A DNA stretch of 64,000 bases from Stieleria maiorica (lineage in GTDB: Bacteria; Planctomycetota; Planctomycetia; Pirellulales; Pirellulaceae): NCBI RefSeq assembly GCF_008035925.1, contig NZ_CP036264.1, positions 9,706,123 through 9,770,122 on the forward strand, read 5' to 3'. The first letter of the stretch is position 1, and every line of letters begins with the position of its first letter. Position numbers and translations under genes: made by a program. The notes under the pieces are model-generated. The model had not been told where the DNA came from and made no database searches. It saw only the letters and a list, made by a program, of their open reading frames with translations. This document shows positions 16,823-25,154 of the stretch, in pieces.

Positions 16823-18076
16823 CTATACCTCGCCCGTCCTTGCGGATTGACCGGTGTCAAACAGCATCAGCTGCTTGTGTTTCGGTTTCGCGCGGTCGCG
16901 AAGGTCGACCTTGTCCAGATCGGCGAGTTGGGGATTGTGATCTGCGGTCAATACAAAGTACTTGGCTCGGTTCCAAGCCACACGCAACTTTTTAAGATCG
17001 TCGGTCTGCAAGCTCTTATAGCGACGAATGCTCAGGATGCGTTTCACGTTTTTAGCGCCGATCCCCGGGATTCGCAACAACTCTTCACGTCCGGCTCGGT
17101 TCACGTTGACCGGAAAGAAATGTCGGTTCGCCAAAGCCCACGCGAGTTTCGGGTCGATATCCAACGCAAGGTTCTGATCCGCCTCCGTGACGATCTCACC
17201 TGCGTCAAAGCCATAGAACCGCATCAACCAATCCGCTTGATAAAGCCGATGTTCGCGGACCAGCGGCGGGGATTGTCCGGGCAAGCGGGCATCGGCGTGC
17301 GGGATAGGACTGTATGCCGAATAGTAAACGCGACGCAGGTTGTGGCCATCGTAAAGCTGCGACGCCGTGTTCAAAATTGCGACGTCCGGCGTCTCGGTCG
17401 CACCGACGATCATTTGCGTGCTTTGTCCGGCCGGCGCAAAGCGTGGCGGGTGCATGCCCGATTTCTGATCCGCTTTGGTTTCATCGATCTTTTGTCGGAT
17501 GCCTTGCATCGCGTCGACGATTTGCGTCTTCTTCTTTTCAGGGGCGAGCGTGTGAAGGTCGCTTTCGGTCGGAAGTTCGATGTTGACGCTCAAACGATCC
17601 GCCCAGACGCCCGCTTCGTCGATCAGACTCTGTGACGCGTTGGGGATCGTCTTCAGATGGATGTAGCCGCCGTATTGCTGCTCGGTCCGCAGCTTCTTGG
17701 CGACCGAAACCAACTGCTCCATCGTGTAATCCGACGTCTGGATGATACCGGAACTGAGGAACAGTCCTTCGATGTAGTTGCGCTTGTAGAACTCCATCGT
17801 CAACGAGACCACTTCATCGACCGTGAACCGGGCACGCGGTGTGTCGCTGGAGATTCGGTTGACACAGTACTGGCAGTCGTAAATGCAGTAGTTGGTCAGC
17901 AGGATCTTCAGCAGTGAAACACAGCGACCGTCGGGCGTGTAGCTGTGACAGATGCCCATCCCTTCGGTGCTGCCGACCGTGCTGCCGGCGCGCGTCGACT
18001 TGGAGCCGCTGCTGGCGCAGGACGCATCGTATTTGGCCGCGTCGGCAAGGACGGCTAGTTTTTCACGAACATCCAT
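16823..18076 (-). CDS. Radical SAM protein of the DNA-modification/repair pair (TIGR03916)
   Basis: A 417-aa radical S-adenosylmethionine enzyme; Cys64, Cys68 and Cys71 (NYCIYDCQYC) bind the [4Fe-4S] cluster. The C terminus has a helix-hairpin-helix DNA-binding motif (LLRIPGIGAKNVKRILSIRR), and MGICHSYTPDGRCVSLLKIL is a further family signature. TIGR03916 proteins are predicted DNA photoproduct-lyase-like or DNA-modifying enzymes and are almost always encoded next to a DUF4130/UdgX protein, as here (171 bp apart, same strand). The reaction is unproven. I start it at MDVREKLAVLADAAKYDASC, where family homology begins; longer in-frame sequence to 18253 is low-complexity Arg-rich and not protein-like. 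Confidence 0.85.
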   Translation of the reverse strand: MDVREKLAVLADAAKYDASCASSGSKSTRAGSTVGSTEGMGICHSYTPDGRCVSLLKILLTNYCIYDCQYCVNRISSDTPRARFTVDEVVSLTMEFYKRNYIEGLFLSSGIIQTSDYTMEQLVSVAKKLRTEQQYGGYIHLKTIPNASQSLIDEAGVWADRLSVNIELPTESDLHTLAPEKKKTQIVDAMQGIRQKIDETKADQKSGMHPPRFAPAGQSTQMIVGATETPDVAILNTASQLYDGHNLRRVYYSAYSPIPHADARLPGQSPPLVREHRLYQADWLMRFYGFDAGEIVTEADQNLALDIDPKLAWALANRHFFPVNVNRAGREELLRIPGIGAKNVKRILSIRRYKSLQTDDLKKLRVAWNRAKYFVLTADHNPQLADLDKVDLRDRAKPKHKQLMLFDTGQSARTGEV

Positions 18077-18164
18077 TAACGCGTCGGAGGCACCGGAGAT
18101 GAGAGTCGAAGGGGAGCATGACAGTCGTCGTCTACCGCAGCGTAGTTTTCGATCGGACAGGACA

Positions 18165-18259
18165 GTCGCCGTCCTCTCCGAGGTCGGCACGGGGCAAAGC
18201 GTTGTTTCTCGGATTCGCCGAGTTCGGAGAACACGGCGACAATCGGAGAACACGGCGAC
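18165..18259. repeat. Hairpin-forming repeat downstream of jetD
   Basis: A 17-base motif TCGGAGAACACGGCGAC occurs twice in direct orientation (18224-18240 and 18243-18259), and a near-perfect inverted copy (GTCGCCGTCCTCTCCGA) lies at 18165-18181. The outer arms can pair to form a stem-loop. It sits between the radical-SAM gene start and the jetD stop, so it may act as a transcription end or be a small dispersed repeat. Confidence 0.7.
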
Positions 18260-18368
18260 TCTGGGAACGCATCGTCAACCCGCATCGCCAAGTAATCCTA
18301 GAATCCATCTGGAACAACTCACTAGTACGGTAGAGATCCGTCAAGTTCGATCAAGCGGCGCTGTCCGG

Positions 18369-19523
18369 TTAGTCCTGCGCCGAGACCAGCAACTCCATCG
18401 GAAGATGCTCTTGCTCGATCCGTCGATTCGTTTGGCACACCACTTCATAGCACGCCCGTTCCTCGGCATTCAGGTGGGCGAGTTCTTTCTTCTGTGCCCC
18501 GGTGCCGGCGGTGGCCAAGTCTTGAAACTGCTCCAGAATGCTCCGATCCATCAACACGCTCGTCACGTGGGGAAGCGATTGCCGCAACCGGTCCAGGATG
18601 ACGAACCCCTCCGCGTCCAAGTCACCCCAGTAGAGCAGTGGATTCTCATGCAGCCAGCCTACGTCGGCCAATTGAGTGACACCGGCTCCCAACCCTCCCA
18701 GCGCGATGCCGCGCTTCATTTTCGGCAGCGACAGCAGGTTGACCTTGTTCTCGACGATCAAGATGCGCACGTCTGCAACCGGCAATCGCGCCAGCGACTC
18801 CGCCGGCAACGACAACTCGTCAAAGGGAAGACCGAGTTCGGATTGCAGTTGATCGTCCAAGGTCCTGAGCAGGAAATGCGGACGGGCGTATCGCAGCCCG
18901 TACCGAGGTTCAAAGGCATCGTACCCGTAGCGATGATCGATGGTGTGCGGAGGCAAAACGATGTCCAGCCAAGTGGCCAACCGCCGCCGATGACTCTCCA
19001 ACAGCTTCGTGGACACCGCCAGTGGCAACTCGCGGGCGAAACAATCGGGGCGCGGGTGCGATTGGAAATAGTCCACGATGTCCAACAATCCATCCAGAAC
19101 ATCGGCGACTTCCAACAGCGTTTTCCAGTGGCTGCCTTGTACCAGCCAGGGCCACAATTCCGGTTTGCGGCGTCGGAGCGTCGCGGCGGCTTTCTGCAGT
19201 GCTTCCCACTGGGACTTGCACCCGGCCAGATGAACCAAATCGTCCATCGAATCAAGCAAGATGGCGATGGGAAACTGGTTCAACCCATACGTGCGGCTGC
19301 GGCGCGATTCGTAGCACACGGTGTAACCGCGACCGGTGACTTCTTTGGATGATTGGCGGAGTCGGTCCACTTGTTCGATTGCGGTCGCGTGGTCCTTGGC
19401 AAGCGACAAGTTGGCGGGGATGCGGTGTGGGAAGAACGCGTCGAATTCCTCCGACAGCCACGCGCCGACCGCTTTGGGAAAAATCCGTTTCGCCTTCTCG
19501 GCAATCGCTTCGGGTGTGATCAC
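18369..19523 (-). CDS. jetD: Wadjet subunit JetD (Toprim nuclease)
   Basis: A 384-aa protein of the DUF3322/DUF2220 type, the nuclease subunit of Wadjet that cuts small circular plasmid DNA extruded by the JetABC SMC complex. The Toprim fold is visible: Glu258 (ILIVENKVNLL) and the Asp pair at 301/303 (LLYWGDLDAEGFVILDRLR), with the winged-helix N-terminal region (DAFFPHRIPANLSLAKDH). All Toprim residues appear intact. The start is GTG, overlapping the jetC stop by 4 bp (GTGA). It is the last gene of the operon; the hairpin repeat at 18165-18259 lies beyond it. Confidence 0.9.
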   Translation of the reverse strand: MITPEAIAEKAKRIFPKAVGAWLSEEFDAFFPHRIPANLSLAKDHATAIEQVDRLRQSSKEVTGRGYTVCYESRRSRTYGLNQFPIAILLDSMDDLVHLAGCKSQWEALQKAAATLRRRKPELWPWLVQGSHWKTLLEVADVLDGLLDIVDYFQSHPRPDCFARELPLAVSTKLLESHRRRLATWLDIVLPPHTIDHRYGYDAFEPRYGLRYARPHFLLRTLDDQLQSELGLPFDELSLPAESLARLPVADVRILIVENKVNLLSLPKMKRGIALGGLGAGVTQLADVGWLHENPLLYWGDLDAEGFVILDRLRQSLPHVTSVLMDRSILEQFQDLATAGTGAQKKELAHLNAEERACYEVVCQTNRRIEQEHLPMELLVSAQD

Positions 19524-22500
19524 TGGTTCGCGTTTTCCTCTTCCTCGGCGGCGCGGTACTGCTGGGCCGTCAAACTGATCAGTTCGCTGCGATTCGTCTC
19601 GGGGTCTTTGATGATGTGTCCGTAGATCCCGACGTAGCTTTCGGTGATCTTCGCTTTGGCGTCCAAGGGCGCGACGATCGCCAATTGCAATCCGAATCGG
19701 GCGAACAAGTTGAGCGCGTACTTGGCCCTGGTGTCGTCGCTGCGGGAAAACATTTCGTCCACCATGACGAAATGAAAACGATCGCTGTCGGTTTCGTCGG
19801 GTTGCAAGTCATATTGGTACGCGATTGCGGCGACCAAGACCAGGAAGGCCAGTTTGCCTTTTTCGCCACCGGATTGTCCGGTTCCTCCGTCGTAGTAGCT
19901 GCCGGGGTTTCCCGTCGCGGCGTCGTATTCACGGGCGGCAAACCGAAACCAGTTGCGGACATCGATCACCTTTTCTCGCCAACGCAAATTGGCATCGTCA
20001 CGCAATCGCCCGACGAGTTTTTCGATCCGTCCGAACGTCGCTTCGTTGGCATCATCGGTGCCGTCGAGTGTGCCTTCCAGGCAGCCGGCCAGATCGCGAC
20101 GGAAGTCACGGATTTCGGCGTCGGTGGTGTCGCTCGGTTCGAGCCGCATGTAGGTGCCCGGTCGCCAATCGAGTCGTCGCAGGGCTTCGTTGAGCACTTC
20201 GATCTTGCTGCGAATCTCCTCGCGTTCGTCTTCCAGAGAACCATGCAGCAAGCCGATTTCTTGCAGCACTTTTTCTTTCAGTCGTTGTCGAAAACGGCGT
20301 TCATGCCGCGGCAAGTCGTCTTGGATGATGCGTTGTTGCAGGGTTTCGAAATCGGGCAACGATTGGGGCGTCGGACTCAATTCAGACTCAAAGACCGGGA
20401 ACTTCGTGAGCAATCTGCCCATCGCCCGGGTCAAGTCATCGCGGATCGGGCTGACGCGCTGTTCTCGCTGGTTGACTTGGGCCGACAGTTCATGGGTGAC
20501 CTCAGTCGGCAGTCGCCCCATGTTTTCGATCGTCAGCCGTCGATCGCCGAGTTGGGTTGTAATGCCCGCGAAGTGTTGCTGTACTCGTTCAAGGTCGCCC
20601 GCTTGACGTGCGTCGGCCAGCGACTTGTCGACCGACTGCAGCGTGCGATTGCCGCCTTCGAGTTGTTGTTGTGTCTTGGATCGTTCGTCGAACGAGCGAT
20701 CTCGATCCGCTTCCAATCCGTTGATCTCCGCCCGCACATCGGCCAGCTTCGTTTTCAGCTCCTTCACCCGGTCGTTGGAGGCTTCCAGTTTCTCTTTTTC
20801 CAAGCGCAGCTGCGACGCGTCGAATGCGTGGCGATGATCGTCCATGGCGTCGAAATCGGTCATCACGGACAGTTCGTCCAGAACGGTCAATTGTGCGGTC
20901 GCCTGATCACTGATTCGGCGGAGCGAAGCGATCTCGGATTCCATGCGGGCAATCTGTGCCTGTTGATCACGGATCGATCTTTCCAGGGCCTCACGTTTAG
21001 GGCGGTTGTCCCAGCCGAGGACGAAGTGTCGGCGATCGTCCTGGCGATTGCGGTCATCCTTGGCGTGCTGGCGATGGTTCTGTTTGACGTGTCGATGAAT
21101 CGTCATCGCCCGTCGGTTCGCCATTTGAAAGTCGGCGATCGTCTCACAGGCCAGATGGTCAAAACGATGCAGGATTTCACCGCGTACGTAAGACGCCAAC
21201 GGATGATCGTCCCGGTAGTGCAGCATTTCCGGCAGCGACAGGTCGTCGGAGAGCGGACCGGTCGGTGCCGCCGTGGGGGCGACTCGATCGTACGTCAATC
21301 GCAGTCCGCGGCCGTGTGAATCGGTCAGACGTGTCGCGTCGACGTATCCGGACACCTTGGCGTACAGATCGTCGGGCACCAGCAAGGTCCGCGCGAAGGA
21401 ATGCAGCACTTGTTCGATGGACGCTTCCCAGCGGCCGTTGTCCGGATCAACGGCGACCAGCTCAGCCACAAACGGCAGTTCCGTTGGCGGCAGCTTGAAT
21501 GCGGTGCAGATCGCCGCACGGACCTCGATAAAGGCGTCGGGCAGATTGCCTTTGCGGCGCCGCAACGAATCCAGCTCCCGCGCGTCTTCGTCCAACTGTT
21601 TTCGCAAAACGCCCAATTCATAGTCACAGCGACTTAACCGATCCGTGCTCTCCTGGCGTCGCTGCAACAATGCGTCGCGAGTTTCCGAGATCCTTTGATG
21701 GGCTTTTTCCAGCTGCTGGGCGCTGCTGATCGTGACTTGAATCCCGGTCTGTTGCAGTTTCGCCTCGAAGGAAAGCCGTTTTTCGCGTTTCGATTTTGCC
21801 TGCTGTTCTTCGGCGGCGATCAAGTCCGGCAGCCGCTGCAATCGGGCGCCGCCGCTGTGTGCGATCTCATGTTCCAGTCGGGCCGAATCACCGCGTTTGG
21901 ATTTCAACGATTCGTCCAGCAGTTCGATCTCCTGGTCCAAATGTTCGATTCGCAGCTGCCATTGCTGGCACAGCGGACGCAGCAATTCGCTGATCGCGTT
22001 GTCAAAGTACAATGGCGCGGACTCGTGTTGATCACGGGCTTGCTGTAGTTGTTCGTTGGCGTTTCGATACCGTTTTCCGGTTTTGATGATCGGTTCGAGC
22101 AACTCGGATTGCTGACGCACCTGAACGAGCGCGCGGTGGGCTTCGCTGAGTTCGGCGAAGTGCTGCAGCAGGCTGGAAACCTTGTCGTTCCACGGTTTCT
22201 TTTCAAGCATGTGGTCGCGGATGAACTGATCCAGCCGTTGTACATCCTTGACCGCAACGGTCTGGTTGAAGATGTCCATCGCTTTGGGACGAAACTTGAC
22301 CTGCCGTTGGAACCAGCCGTGGTACTGTTTATAGCTTTCGGTGACTTGGAATCCGCGGTCGGACATCTCGGATTTGATGTCGCTGCCAGACTTCAGCCCG
22401 CCAAGGTCGGCGGCGATGCTGCGCGCGGCGGTGTCGAATCCGTAATAGATTTTGCGGTCTCCCGAGGCGGTCAGGTACATGACCTGGCAGAGCGTGAACT

Positions 22501-22927
22501 GTTTGCCCGATGAGCCGCTGGTGAACGTCGCCAGCAGTGCGGTGTAGAACCCGCTGCCGTCGCGAAGGTATTGGATTTGTGGTTTTTCGTCTCTTCCGGC
22601 GGTTCGATCGTAGGCGCCACGAATGTAGGTCCGTTCGTCGCGTTCCTTCTTTGTGGCTCCGGCGGCGACGTTGTAATTGCGCACACCGGGGCGCACCAAC
22701 AGCGTCAACATCGCATCGACCAGCGTCGATTTGCCCGCACCGTTTTCTCCGACCAACAGCGCCGTTTCTCCGTTGGGATGAAAGGAATGCACTTGGCCGT
22801 CGAAGGTTCCCCAGTTGAAGACTTCGAACGTCGAGAGGCGAAACCCGGGGCGGAGCGGATCGGCGGGGGAATCTTGGGCGTCGTCAAACAGCGACACGGG
22901 CCGGGGACGCGAAGTGGATTCAGTCAT
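19520..22927 (-). CDS. jetC: Wadjet subunit JetC (MukB-like SMC ATPase)
   Basis: A 1135-aa SMC-like ATPase, the loop-extruding motor of Wadjet. Walker A is GENGAGKST (residues 60-68), the ABC signature GQSGGEKG is at about 1017-1024 and Walker B VMVDEMF at about 1054-1060. Between them are long heptad-rich coiled coils (for example LRQSELLEP to REQRVSPIRDD) with a hinge-like insert near the middle (around residue 500-650, CTAFKLPPTELPFVAELVAVD). The order and length match JetC/EptC/MksB family proteins. I start it at MTESTSRPRP, overlapping the jetB stop by 8 bp; an in-frame Met 13 codons earlier is inside jetB. No missing motif was seen, so it is predicted active. Confidence 0.93.
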   Translation of the reverse strand: MTESTSRPRPVSLFDDAQDSPADPLRPGFRLSTFEVFNWGTFDGQVHSFHPNGETALLVGENGAGKSTLVDAMLTLLVRPGVRNYNVAAGATKKERDERTYIRGAYDRTAGRDEKPQIQYLRDGSGFYTALLATFTSGSSGKQFTLCQVMYLTASGDRKIYYGFDTAARSIAADLGGLKSGSDIKSEMSDRGFQVTESYKQYHGWFQRQVKFRPKAMDIFNQTVAVKDVQRLDQFIRDHMLEKKPWNDKVSSLLQHFAELSEAHRALVQVRQQSELLEPIIKTGKRYRNANEQLQQARDQHESAPLYFDNAISELLRPLCQQWQLRIEHLDQEIELLDESLKSKRGDSARLEHEIAHSGGARLQRLPDLIAAEEQQAKSKREKRLSFEAKLQQTGIQVTISSAQQLEKAHQRISETRDALLQRRQESTDRLSRCDYELGVLRKQLDEDARELDSLRRRKGNLPDAFIEVRAAICTAFKLPPTELPFVAELVAVDPDNGRWEASIEQVLHSFARTLLVPDDLYAKVSGYVDATRLTDSHGRGLRLTYDRVAPTAAPTGPLSDDLSLPEMLHYRDDHPLASYVRGEILHRFDHLACETIADFQMANRRAMTIHRHVKQNHRQHAKDDRNRQDDRRHFVLGWDNRPKREALERSIRDQQAQIARMESEIASLRRISDQATAQLTVLDELSVMTDFDAMDDHRHAFDASQLRLEKEKLEASNDRVKELKTKLADVRAEINGLEADRDRSFDERSKTQQQLEGGNRTLQSVDKSLADARQAGDLERVQQHFAGITTQLGDRRLTIENMGRLPTEVTHELSAQVNQREQRVSPIRDDLTRAMGRLLTKFPVFESELSPTPQSLPDFETLQQRIIQDDLPRHERRFRQRLKEKVLQEIGLLHGSLEDEREEIRSKIEVLNEALRRLDWRPGTYMRLEPSDTTDAEIRDFRRDLAGCLEGTLDGTDDANEATFGRIEKLVGRLRDDANLRWREKVIDVRNWFRFAAREYDAATGNPGSYYDGGTGQSGGEKGKLAFLVLVAAIAYQYDLQPDETDSDRFHFVMVDEMFSRSDDTRAKYALNLFARFGLQLAIVAPLDAKAKITESYVGIYGHIIKDPETNRSELISLTAQQYRAAEEEENANQ

Positions 22928-23594
22928 CGGATGCCTCCACGGCGGAGTCCGATTCGACGTCCGCATCGTTTTGGGCGCGTCGCTCCAGTTCCACGGTCAG
23001 ATCGGTGCGCAGGCGTTCCAATTCCTCCAGCGGCAGGCGGGCTTTGAGGATGCGACGAACTTCCCAGCTGGGCGGTTGTTTTTCAAACCTGCGGACAAAC
23101 TTGAGTTCTTCCAGCTTTCGAAGTTGCCCGCCCAAGTTTCGATTCGCGCGGACGGCGTCATCGTTGCCGGGGACGAGCGATTGCCAGATCTCCAGCAACG
23201 AGGCCTGGGTGACCACGCAGCGATCGTCGCGATGGATTTCTTCTTCAAAACGTCTCAGCTCGTCGCGCAACAGCACGCACAACAGCGAGGCTTCGAAGCT
23301 CAGCCGGATGCTGCGAAACAGCTTGGGGATCGACGGATAATCCGGCGGCAGCACTTCCGGTTCGATTTGGCGCAGGTAAGCCATGCCGTCTTCTTCGTTG
23401 ACGATCAACATCAATCCGATGCGGGCAAAGTAGTCACTTAGCGGCGTCGCTCCGGCGAGGATTCGTTCCCAGGTATCGCCGGCGTCGTCATGATAGACGA
23501 TGCCTTGCAGCAAGCGAACCGCGGCGGGCGCCCAGGGGACCGGCGGCGGCAACGCATCGGATGCAAGGACTTCGTGATTGGAATGGTTCGTCAT
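22920..23594 (-). CDS. jetB: Wadjet subunit JetB (MukE-like kite protein)
   Basis: A 224-aa DUF4194 protein, the kite/MukE-type subunit that bridges the kleisin JetA and JetC heads. Recognisable parts are AAVRLLQGIVYHDDAGDTWERILAG near the N terminus, winged-helix stretches (LSDYFARIGLMLIVNEEDGMAYLRQI), RLSFEASLLCVLLRDELRRFEEE and the C-terminal EELKFVRRFEKQPPSWEVRRIL. The start is fixed by the ATGA overlap with the jetA stop; upstream in-frame sequence to 23777 lies inside jetA. It is the second gene of the operon. Confidence 0.88.
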   Translation of the reverse strand: MTNHSNHEVLASDALPPPVPWAPAAVRLLQGIVYHDDAGDTWERILAGATPLSDYFARIGLMLIVNEEDGMAYLRQIEPEVLPPDYPSIPKLFRSIRLSFEASLLCVLLRDELRRFEEEIHRDDRCVVTQASLLEIWQSLVPGNDDAVRANRNLGGQLRKLEELKFVRRFEKQPPSWEVRRILKARLPLEELERLRTDLTVELERRAQNDADVESDSAVEASDD

Positions 23595-25120
23595 CGCGGT
23601 CTCTTGGTTCGAATCGGCGTCGTTGCTTTTTCGTGGGTTCGGTGAAAGGTGACCACCGGGACCCTGACACGCAACGGGCGTGTTTGCCCAGTGATTACGT
23701 CTTCGGCGGTCACGTGGATCTCTTCGGTCGCATCGCGATCGATGCGGTGTCCGTCTTCGTGGGCGATTTGAATCCATCCCACCAGTTCAATGATGCCGAC
23801 TTTCAGGGGACGGGTTTTGAGCAGCTGTGAGAGCCGGATCGAAGGCGACTTTCCGGTGGCGTGTGCGATCACCTCCCGCATTCGATCCCACTCCAATCGC
23901 TTCAGGCCGGCGAGTTTTCTGGCCTCGCGTTGGGCCGTTTCCATATCGACGACGCGGGTTTCGGGTGTCGTTTCAAAGACCTGCGGCGGCGTCCAGAAGG
24001 GGCGGGCAAACGGATTGCCCAACCCGATCGTCGTTTCGACCTTCAATCCGATTTCGTCCGGCGGCGGCTGATCGGACTGGGCGACGTGGTGTTTCAGACG
24101 TGAAGCCAACGTGCGGATTTCGCGGAGGACTTCCGCAGTCCGTTTTCGATGGCCGGCGGATTGGTCGTCCAGCAGTCGCCGCAGGGTTTGCGACAGTCGG
24201 CCGGTTTGCCGCAGCACGTTGTCGGCTTCGGCCAACAGCGACGGGACCATGGCGCGGATGTGCTGGATGGCAGCCCGTTCGCCGGTCAGGGCATCCAGAT
24301 GCGTGACTTCGGCGATCGTTTCGCGCAGTTTCGCCTGGGCCTGGGGGGCAAACAGAAACGCGACGAAAGCGTCAAAACTGACCCCTTCGTCTTGCTGTTT
24401 GATCAAGTCTTCGGCGTCGAGTGCGCTGGCCAAGATCTCTCCGCGGCGGCGATCGTCTTTGATCGCTTCGCGTTGCACCTGTCGGCCGATCGCTTCGAAA
24501 CGGTCTTCCACGGCGCGAAAATCACTTTGCAGCGTCTTCAGCAGGTCGACGGCGGTGTAAAAGCGTTCGCGGATTTGCGCCGGGTGATAGGTTTCCACTT
24601 CACCGCCGCTGCGAATCGATGCGATTTCGTCGTCGATCTGCTGTCGCCGCTGCAGCAGATCGTTCAAACGCCGATCGGGATCCGGCGAGGCGTTGCGGAC
24701 CAGATCGACCAACGTGTCGATGACCAATCTCAATCGGCTTTCGGTACCGACCAGACGCGAGTCGCGATTCAGCGCGGCATCGACGATCCGGATGGCGTCT
24801 TCGCTGTAGCGGGTCAGTTGGTAGTGGGGGCCGGTGGAATCGGCGGGCAAGAACCGTCGCAGCCATCCGGCGTCGGACCACTCGCGCAGGTAGCGATCGG
24901 CCGAACCGAGCATCTCGGGGCGTTCTTCGTCGCGAAGTTCGTCCTGAAAGACCTGCAAGCGGCTGGCCAGTTCGTCGTGCGAAAACGAGATCGCCGAATC
25001 GTCGCTGTCGGATTTGAATGCGCGTCGCAAAAAGAAAACGACGAACGGGGCCAAGTCCGCCTTGAGCAAGCGGATGGTGGGGGAGGATTCCAGGAACGTC
25101 AGGATTGCGTCGAGATTCAT
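23591..25120 (-). CDS. jetA: Wadjet subunit JetA (MukF-like kleisin)
   Basis: A 509-aa DUF3375 protein, the kleisin of the Wadjet SMC complex, which dimerises and bridges the JetC heads. Family stretches are LLKADLAPFVVFFLRRAFK near residue 20, FLPADSTGPHYQLTRYSEDAIRIV, RLNDLLQRRQQIDDEIASI (coiled coil) and a C-terminal winged helix (KSPSIRLSQLLKTRPLKVGII). The length agrees with JetA. Only 34 bp separate its start from the stop of an upstream NtrC-type regulator gene, so the jet genes have almost no room for their own promoter unless it lies inside that gene. Overlaps with jetB (4 bp), jetC and jetD indicate one four-gene unit. Confidence 0.9.
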   Translation of the reverse strand: MNLDAILTFLESSPTIRLLKADLAPFVVFFLRRAFKSDSDDSAISFSHDELASRLQVFQDELRDEERPEMLGSADRYLREWSDAGWLRRFLPADSTGPHYQLTRYSEDAIRIVDAALNRDSRLVGTESRLRLVIDTLVDLVRNASPDPDRRLNDLLQRRQQIDDEIASIRSGGEVETYHPAQIRERFYTAVDLLKTLQSDFRAVEDRFEAIGRQVQREAIKDDRRRGEILASALDAEDLIKQQDEGVSFDAFVAFLFAPQAQAKLRETIAEVTHLDALTGERAAIQHIRAMVPSLLAEADNVLRQTGRLSQTLRRLLDDQSAGHRKRTAEVLREIRTLASRLKHHVAQSDQPPPDEIGLKVETTIGLGNPFARPFWTPPQVFETTPETRVVDMETAQREARKLAGLKRLEWDRMREVIAHATGKSPSIRLSQLLKTRPLKVGIIELVGWIQIAHEDGHRIDRDATEEIHVTAEDVITGQTRPLRVRVPVVTFHRTHEKATTPIRTKRPR

Positions 25121-25154
25121 GGCCAGATCTTAATCACAATCTGGACACGGTTGG

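Noticed and set aside
19520-22927. JetC as the housekeeping MukB chromosome condensin
   Set aside because: Neighbouring DUF4194, DUF3375 and Toprim DUF2220 genes define Wadjet; a housekeeping MukBEF would not have a JetD-type nuclease gene.
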